A stretch of 64,000 nt of DNA from NCBI RefSeq assembly GCF_016746085.1, contig NZ_JAERTZ010000018.1, positions 310,001-374,000 on the forward strand, in the 5' to 3' direction. How positions within the stretch are numbered: the stretch's first letter is position 1; the number at the start of each line of letters is the position of its first letter. This document shows, one piece after another, positions 58,774-64,000 of the stretch. Below the pieces are notes generated by a model. It had not been told where the DNA came from. It made no database searches and saw only the letters and a list, made by a program, of their open reading frames with translations. A program made the position numbers and the translations under genes. Source of the stretch: Zobellella iuensis. Lineage in GTDB: Bacteria; Pseudomonadota; Gammaproteobacteria; Enterobacterales; Aeromonadaceae.

Positions 58774-60147
58774 TTGACTGAACATAATACAGTTCCCGCA
58801 CCCGGCGGGGCAGCCAACCCCCGCCGGCACCGGCGTCATTCCGTGTCCCGGCGCCGTTTGCGTGCCTGCCACGAGTGCGACCTGCTGGTGGCATTGCCGC
58901 CGCTGAAAGCGGGGGAGAAAGCCGAGTGCCCGCGCTGCGGCCACACCCTGGTGCGCCGCCACGCCAACCCGGCCGAGCGCAGCCTGGCGCTCAGCCTGGC
59001 CACCCTGCTCACCCTGGGGCTGTCTGTCGCCTTTCCCTTCGTCGGCTTCGATCTCAGCGGCATCGGCAACCGGATAGAGCTGACCGCCACCGCCTCCACC
59101 CTGATCGGCCTGCACCAGCCGCTGGTGGCCCTGTGCGTGCTGCTGACGGTGATAGTGCTGCCGGCGATTTACCTGTGCTGTGTGGCCTGGCTGTGCCTGG
59201 GGGTGCTGTTGCGCCGGCCGTTGCCCCGCAGCCGCCAGATTGCCCGCACCCTGCGCCACGTTACCCCCTGGATGATGGCGGATGTTTTCGTGATCGGCAC
59301 CCTGGTGAGCCTGATCAAGGTGATGGGCATGGCCCATATCGAGCTGGGGCTGTCGTTCTGGACCTTCTGTGCCTACGCCCTGCTGCTGCTGTTCACCACC
59401 CAGTCCATCGACAGCGACTGGCTGTGGTTTTCCCTCGACCGGGAGCCGATGGCGCCGGAAGGCAGCCGCACCGGCATCACCGCCGCCGAGCAGGGCCTGA
59501 CCGGCTGCCATACCTGCGGCCTGGTGAACCGCCTGCCGACAAGCGGCAAGGGCCGCTGCCTGCGCTGCGACGAGCCGCTGCACCCCTACCGGGGGGTGCG
59601 CAACCAGGCCACCCTGGCGCTGCTGGCCGCCTCGCTCATCATGTATCTGCCGGCCAACCTCTACCCCATCATGATCACCACCTCGCTCGGCAGCAGCCTG
59701 CCCTCCACCATCATGGGCGGGGTACTGTTGTTTATCCAGCACGGCGACTGGCCCATCGCCCTTATCATCTTTACCGCCAGCGTGCTGGTGCCGGTGAGCA
59801 AGATGCTGGCGCTGCTGTGGCTCTGTTACGTGGTGAGCCGCCGCCAGGACGCCTTCGACCGCCTGACCCGTATCCGGCTGTATCGCGTCACCGAGTTTAT
59901 CGGCCGCTGGTCCATGGTGGACGTGTTCGTGGTCGCCATTCTGGTGGCGCTGATCCGCAGCGGCTCCCTGATGTCCATCGAGCCCGGCCCCGCCGCCCTG
60001 GCCTTCGCCGCCGTGGTGGTGCTGACCATGCTGGCCGCCATGGTGTTCGATCCCAGGGCCATCTGGGCCGGCACCGCCTCCGATACTCATTCCGACCGGC
60101 CGGATGACGGCCACCCCAACGCCTGCAAGGAACACGACCATGCCTGA
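58774..60147 (+). CDS. pqiA: Intermembrane transport protein PqiA
   Basis: Inner-membrane partner of the PqiB MCE tunnel, involved in lipid transport and membrane integrity. 457 aa. Two similar halves, each with a four-Cys zinc-ribbon (CHECDLLVALPPLKAGEKAECPRCG near residue 32; CHTCGLVNRLPTSGKGRCLRCD midway) followed by four membrane helices. MYLPANLYPIMITTSLGS and EFIGRWSMVDVFVVAIL are PqiA hallmarks. TTG start with AAGG six bases upstream; no ATG gives the first ribbon. E. coli pqiABC responds to SoxRS; no SoxS box was identified here. Confidence 0.92.
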   Translation: MTEHNTVPAPGGAANPRRHRRHSVSRRRLRACHECDLLVALPPLKAGEKAECPRCGHTLVRRHANPAERSLALSLATLLTLGLSVAFPFVGFDLSGIGNRIELTATASTLIGLHQPLVALCVLLTVIVLPAIYLCCVAWLCLGVLLRRPLPRSRQIARTLRHVTPWMMADVFVIGTLVSLIKVMGMAHIELGLSFWTFCAYALLLLFTTQSIDSDWLWFSLDREPMAPEGSRTGITAAEQGLTGCHTCGLVNRLPTSGKGRCLRCDEPLHPYRGVRNQATLALLAASLIMYLPANLYPIMITTSLGSSLPSTIMGGVLLFIQHGDWPIALIIFTASVLVPVSKMLALLWLCYVVSRRQDAFDRLTRIRLYRVTEFIGRWSMVDVFVVAILVALIRSGSLMSIEPGPAALAFAAVVVLTMLAAMVFDPRAIWAGTASDTHSDRPDDGHPNACKEHDHA

Positions 60148-61777
60148 CAGCCTGCGTGCCGAACGCCGGACCCAAAGATCCCTCTCGCCCATCTGGATAG
60201 TGCCCCTAGTGGCCGTGCTGATCGGCGCCTGGATGATCTACGACAACCTCAGCAAACTGGGGCCCTCCATCACCCTGATCATGGACAACGCCGAAGGCAT
60301 AGAGGCGGGCAAGACCCTGATCAAGACCCGCAACGTGGAAGTGGGTCGGGTGGAGCGGGTGAACCTGTCGGACGATCTGGCCCACGCGGAGATCACCGCC
60401 CGCATGAGCCCCCAGGCGGAAGCCATGCTCAACAGCGACACCCGTTTCTGGGTGGTCAAGCCGCGCATCGGCCGGGAGGGGATCAGCGGCCTGGGCACCG
60501 TGCTCTCGGGCGCCTATATCCAGCTGCTGCCGGGCAGCGGCGACCAGGCCCAGCGCACCTTCACCGTGCTGGAGCAGCCGCCGGTGGCCTCCCCCGACGC
60601 CCCCGGCCTGCGCATCACCCTGGTCAGCCAAGTGGGCAACGCCATCAGCACCGGCGATCCCGTCAGCTACCAGGGCTACACCGTGGGCCGGGTGGAAGAC
60701 AGCCATTTCGATCCCAAGAAACGGGAAATGCGCCACCAGCTCTATATCCAGTCGCCCTACGAAACCCTGGTCACCAGCACCACCCGCTTCTGGAGCACCT
60801 CCGGGGTGGATGTACGGCTGGACTCCCAGGGCTTTCGGATCAATGTGGCATCGCTTGAATCCCTGATCGGCGGTGGCGTCACCTTCGGGGTCGCGGAGAA
60901 CGCCGCCATGGGCCGCCCCGCCAAGCCGGGTGCCAGCTATGTGCTGTTCCCGGACGAAGACAGCGCCTACGAAGGCAGCTACAACCAGTATCTGGAATAC
61001 GTGCTGCTGGTGGATGACACGGTGCGGGGCCTGAGCCCCGGCGCCCCGGTGGAATACCGCGGCGTGCGCATCGGTACCGTGGTCAGCGTGCCCTGGAACT
61101 TCAGCGCGCCCCAGCCCGACTCCCTCAGCCGCTTCGCCATTCCGGTGCTGATCCGCATCGAGCCCCAGCGCTTCGACGAGGAACAGCAGGAGATCGACAT
61201 AGAGCAGTGGTACCAGCGGCTGGAACGGATGTTCGGCAACGGCCTGCGCGCCTCGCTCAAGGCCGGCAACCTGCTCACCGGCGCCCTGTTCGTGGATCTC
61301 AACTTCCACCAGGACGTGGTGCCCTTCCAGCGCATGAGCTTCGTGGAGCGGCCGGTGTTCCCCACCACCTCCGGCAGCTTCGCCCAGATCGAGCAGAAGG
61401 TGTCCAACCTGCTGGACAAGCTGAACAACCTGGACGTGGAGCCGATACTGAGCACCCTCAACGACACCCTGGCCACCACCCAGCAGACCATGGCGAAAGT
61501 CAGCGGCATCGCCGCCTCGGTGGATGCGCTGCTGGCCGATCCGGCCACCGGCCAGCTGCCGGAAAACGCCAACGCCACCCTGCGCCAGCTGCGCGACACC
61601 CTGCAGGGCTTCGCCCCCGACTCCCAGGGCTACGACGAGCTGACCCAGACCCTGTCCCGGCTGGAGAAGCTGATGCGCGAGCTGCAGCCGGTGGTGCGCA
61701 CCCTGAGCGATCAGCCCAACGCCCTGATCTTTGACAAGAAACTGACCGAAGACCCACAACCGAGGGCCCCGAAATGA
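60140..61777 (+). CDS. pqiB: Intermembrane transport protein PqiB (MCE domains)
   Basis: 545 aa (E. coli 546). One N-terminal membrane anchor (SPIWIVPLVAVLIGAWMIYD), three MCE domains (starting near SITLIMDNAEGIEAGKT, LRITLVSQVGNAISTGDPV and EYVLLVDDTVRGLSPGAPVEYRG), then a long helical C-terminus (from about 420) that forms the periplasm-spanning needle. Start ATG 60140 overlaps pqiA by 8 bases and has AAGGA; an in-frame start 12 codons upstream lies inside pqiA. Confidence 0.94.
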   Translation: MPDSLRAERRTQRSLSPIWIVPLVAVLIGAWMIYDNLSKLGPSITLIMDNAEGIEAGKTLIKTRNVEVGRVERVNLSDDLAHAEITARMSPQAEAMLNSDTRFWVVKPRIGREGISGLGTVLSGAYIQLLPGSGDQAQRTFTVLEQPPVASPDAPGLRITLVSQVGNAISTGDPVSYQGYTVGRVEDSHFDPKKREMRHQLYIQSPYETLVTSTTRFWSTSGVDVRLDSQGFRINVASLESLIGGGVTFGVAENAAMGRPAKPGASYVLFPDEDSAYEGSYNQYLEYVLLVDDTVRGLSPGAPVEYRGVRIGTVVSVPWNFSAPQPDSLSRFAIPVLIRIEPQRFDEEQQEIDIEQWYQRLERMFGNGLRASLKAGNLLTGALFVDLNFHQDVVPFQRMSFVERPVFPTTSGSFAQIEQKVSNLLDKLNNLDVEPILSTLNDTLATTQQTMAKVSGIAASVDALLADPATGQLPENANATLRQLRDTLQGFAPDSQGYDELTQTLSRLEKLMRELQPVVRTLSDQPNALIFDKKLTEDPQPRAPK

Positions 61778-62364
61778 GAATGAGCACCCGCCCCCTGCCG
61801 GCCCTGCTGCTGGCCGCCCTGCTCGGCCTGGCCGGCTGTGCCGGCAGCCAGCCCGGCGGCGCCAGCTACCTGCTGCCGAGCACGGCGCCGGAGCGGCAGT
61901 TTGAACGCCGCCTGGCCATACAGGTGGCGCCGGTGCGGCTGGCCGGCCACCTGGACAGCGAGGGCATAGTGATGCAGCTGAACGACATCGAGGTGTACCA
62001 GGCGCGCCAGCACCTCTGGGCCGAGGACATCGCCGGCCAGTTGCAGCGGGTATTGCAGGAACGGCTCGGCCGCGCCCTGCCCCGGGCCCAGGTGGTGGGC
62101 CGCGGCCAGCCGCTGCTGGAGGGCGCGCCGGTACGCGACCTGCGGGTGCAGGTGAGCCGCTTCCAGGGCCGCTTCGACGGCGTCGCCCTGGCCGAGGGCC
62201 AGTGGCAGTTGCTGGACGGCAACGGCCGCCTGCTGGCCCAGGCCGCCTTCAGCGCCGAACAGCCCCTGGCCGACGACGGCTACCCCGCCCTGGTGCGCGC
62301 CCTGGGCGCCGCCTGGGAGCAAGTGGCCGACCAGTTGGCCGCGGAGCTGGGCGAAGCGCCCTGA
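61774..62364 (+). CDS. pqiC: Outer-membrane lipoprotein PqiC
   Basis: 196 aa ABC-type transport auxiliary lipoprotein. The signal peptide ends in lipobox LAGC (Cys22), and the mature part begins AGSQPGGASYLLPSTAPE. The motif DSEGIVMQLNDIEVYQARQHLWAEDIAGQLQRVL is typical of the PqiC/YmbA family. It probably anchors the PqiB needle to the outer membrane. ATGA overlap with the pqiB stop. Confidence 0.92.
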   Translation: MRMSTRPLPALLLAALLGLAGCAGSQPGGASYLLPSTAPERQFERRLAIQVAPVRLAGHLDSEGIVMQLNDIEVYQARQHLWAEDIAGQLQRVLQERLGRALPRAQVVGRGQPLLEGAPVRDLRVQVSRFQGRFDGVALAEGQWQLLDGNGRLLAQAAFSAEQPLADDGYPALVRALGAAWEQVADQLAAELGEAP

Positions 62365-62437
62365 GCCACAGTGCCGGCCCGGACCCGTCCGGGCCATCTC
62401 TCCGGGCTCCGCGCCCGGCTCCCATACCCGAGTCAAG

Positions 62438-64000
62438 ATGCCGGATACCACGATACGACACAGCCTGAAATGGAAGCTCTGGTGCATGGCCCTGGTGGCG
62501 GCCCTGTGCACCGCCATACTGGCGGGCACCACCCTCTACCGCTCCGTCGACGGCTTCCTCCAGGCCCGGCATAACGCCCGGGACATCCGCCAGTTCACCA
62601 CCGTCTTCGAGGCCGCCAACCTGATCTCCGCCGAGCGCGGGCCGGCCAACGCCCTGATGAGCGCCGACGAGGCACAACGGCCCCGGGCCCGGGCATGGCT
62701 CGAGCAGCTGCGCCGGCAGACGGACGACCACCTGCACCGGCTGGAGCTGGGCGCCTTTCCTCCCGAGCTGCTGGCGGCGGTGCATGCCCGGCTCGATGCC
62801 GGCCGCCGGGCGGTGGACAGGGTGGCGGCACAAGCCGCCGGCGCCCGCCGTGATGACGACATCCAGGCCGCCATCGAGGCCATGTTCGCGGCCTGGGACA
62901 GCTACTTCGGCCTGATCCAGTGGCAGGCCACCGAGCTGATGCGCCGGGACCAGGAGCTGACCGCCCCCCTGTTCAAGACCATGATGCTGGGCAACCTGCG
63001 CGAGTACGCCGGCCGGCTCGGCTCCTACCTGATCGCCCCCCTGGCGGCGGGCGAGCCCATCCCCTTGCGTAACCGCATCGAGGGCCAGATCACCCGCGGC
63101 CGCCTGCTCGAACTCTGGGCGCTGCTCAGGCCGAGTGCCGAGGCCCTGCCGCTCGACGCCGAGTTCCGCCAATTACGCCAGCAGGCGGAAATCCGCTACT
63201 TCGGCGACGGGCTCGGCCTGGTCGACCGCCTGCTGGCGGAGGCACCCGCCGCCGGAGGCTACTCGCTCGACGCCGTGCGCTTCACCGACCGCTACGTGGC
63301 CACCATGCAGCCGCTGGAGGCGCTGCGCGAGCGGCTGCTGGCACTGACGGTACGGGAGTTCGAGCAGCGCGAGCACAGGGCGCTGCAGGCCCTGGCCACG
63401 CTGGGGCTGACCACCCTGCTCTCGCTCTGCCTGCTGGCCGGCCTGGTGCTGGCGGTACAGCGGCGGTTGTTCGGCCCCCTGCTGCGGGCGGCCGACGCCG
63501 TGGTGACCCTGGCCGACGGCGCACCCGCCCTGCCCCACCCCCGGCCCGGTGAGGCCGGCGAGGTCCGCCGGCTGTACCATGCCATGGCCATGGTATCGGA
63601 GCGGCTGATGGAACGGGGGCGGCTCACCCGGGAGCTGGAGCAGCTGGCCCTGACCGACGGCCTGACCGGCCTGCTCAACCGGCGCGCCCTCGACGAGCTG
63701 GGCGAACGGGCGGCGGCCAGCCCCCGGCGCCAGGACTGCCCCCACCTGATCCTGCTCGACATCGATCACTTCAAGTCGATCAACGACGGCCATGGCCACC
63801 CGGCCGGCGATCAGGTACTGCGCGAGCTGGCCGAGCTGATGCGTGCCCAGCTGCGCCAGGATGATCACCTGGGCCGCTACGGCGGCGAGGAATTCGCGGT
63901 GTTGATCGAGGGCTACCGCCTGAGCGAGGCGGCCCTGCTGGCCCGCCGCCTGCGCCGGGCCATTCGCCATCACAGGGTACGGCTGGGGGGAGAGCAAACC
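62438..64000 (+). CDS. Membrane-bound diguanylate cyclase (3' end outside window)
   Basis: 521 codons visible, open to the window end. The N-terminal helix (about 15-35, MALVAALCTAILAGTTLY) is followed by a periplasmic sensor region (about 36-305), a second helix (about 315-338, TLGLTTLLSLCLLAGLVLAV), a HAMP-like linker and a GGDEF domain with LTDGLTGLLNRRALDELG, DIDHFKSINDGHGHPAGDQVL, and GGEEF at 482-486 preceded by inhibitory-site RQDD. The N-terminal helical sensor resembles methyl-accepting-type or nitrate-sensing-like four-helix bundles, but this is only a guess. It starts 73 bases after pqiC. Confidence 0.88.
   Translation, partial: MPDTTIRHSLKWKLWCMALVAALCTAILAGTTLYRSVDGFLQARHNARDIRQFTTVFEAANLISAERGPANALMSADEAQRPRARAWLEQLRRQTDDHLHRLELGAFPPELLAAVHARLDAGRRAVDRVAAQAAGARRDDDIQAAIEAMFAAWDSYFGLIQWQATELMRRDQELTAPLFKTMMLGNLREYAGRLGSYLIAPLAAGEPIPLRNRIEGQITRGRLLELWALLRPSAEALPLDAEFRQLRQQAEIRYFGDGLGLVDRLLAEAPAAGGYSLDAVRFTDRYVATMQPLEALRERLLALTVREFEQREHRALQALATLGLTTLLSLCLLAGLVLAVQRRLFGPLLRAADAVVTLADGAPALPHPRPGEAGEVRRLYHAMAMVSERLMERGRLTRELEQLALTDGLTGLLNRRALDELGERAAASPRRQDCPHLILLDIDHFKSINDGHGHPAGDQVLRELAELMRAQLRQDDHLGRYGGEEFAVLIEGYRLSEAALLARRLRRAIRHHRVRLGGEQT

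Overview
The window is 64 kb of high-GC gammaproteobacterial chromosome, densely coded and with no insertion sequence, prophage or CRISPR array that I could see. Gene orders match Enterobacterales, Vibrionales and Aeromonadales chromosomes: thrS-infC-rpmI-rplT-pheS-pheT-ihfA, ycgL-ycgM-ycgN beside minCDE, the yeaG-yeaH-ycgB trio, pqiABC, and hisGDCBHAFIE behind a histidine leader peptide. Together with the high GC content and the c-di-GMP genes this suggests a free-living aquatic member of the Aeromonadales (Oceanimonas/Zobellella-like). That placement is inference.

Layout. 1-1.8 kb: end of a polyamine ABC operon (potC, potD). 1.8-9.6 kb: cobB, then the leftward translation operon from thrS to ihfA. 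9.8-15.4 kb: TerB-like protein, fructosamine kinase family, pteridine reductase, CPXCG protein, ribE, MATE pump, DUF3080 lipoprotein. 15.4-15.7 kb: three tandem tRNA-Val(GAC) genes. 15.9-17.9 kb: omega-aminotransferase facing azoR. 17.9-18.6 kb: a long non-coding gap with a candidate small RNA and two near-identical palindromes. 18.6-23.3 kb: prkA/yeaH/spoVR stress operon. 23.3-31 kb: fadR, dsbB, ycgNML, minCDE, rnd, fadD. 31-37.7 kb: a small Arg-rich ORF, tsaB, yoaA, and an accessory group (AraC regulator, TTC38-like protein, DsrE-like protein, YfiM-like protein). 38-45.3 kb: complete his operon with promoter, leader, attenuator and strong terminator. 45.5-49 kb: tus, a Bcr/CflA exporter behind a Fur-box-like palindrome, aspC. 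49-58.5 kb: a leftward signalling cluster with a hybrid histidine kinase, a REC-EAL protein, two GGDEF cyclases, a CheC phosphatase and a CheY-like receiver. 58.8-64 kb: pqiABC and a GGDEF protein cut by the window end.

The most notable signal is a replication-fork trap. The gene at 45479-46366 is a divergent homologue of Tus. It keeps the Phe, His and Gly of the E. coli cytosine-binding lock. A nearly identical 19-20 bp sequence occurs three times in intergenic DNA at 12204, 17260 and 45462, always in the same orientation. Each copy carries the GTATGTTG core of E. coli Ter sites. The copy at 45462 runs into the start codon of tus, matching the TerB-tus arrangement of E. coli, where Tus represses its own gene. 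The window therefore probably lies in the terminus half of the chromosome and carries three same-polarity fork barriers.

Other points of interest are an apparent AUA start codon for infC that overlaps the thrS stop, and the compact c-di-GMP and chemotaxis-like signalling cluster.
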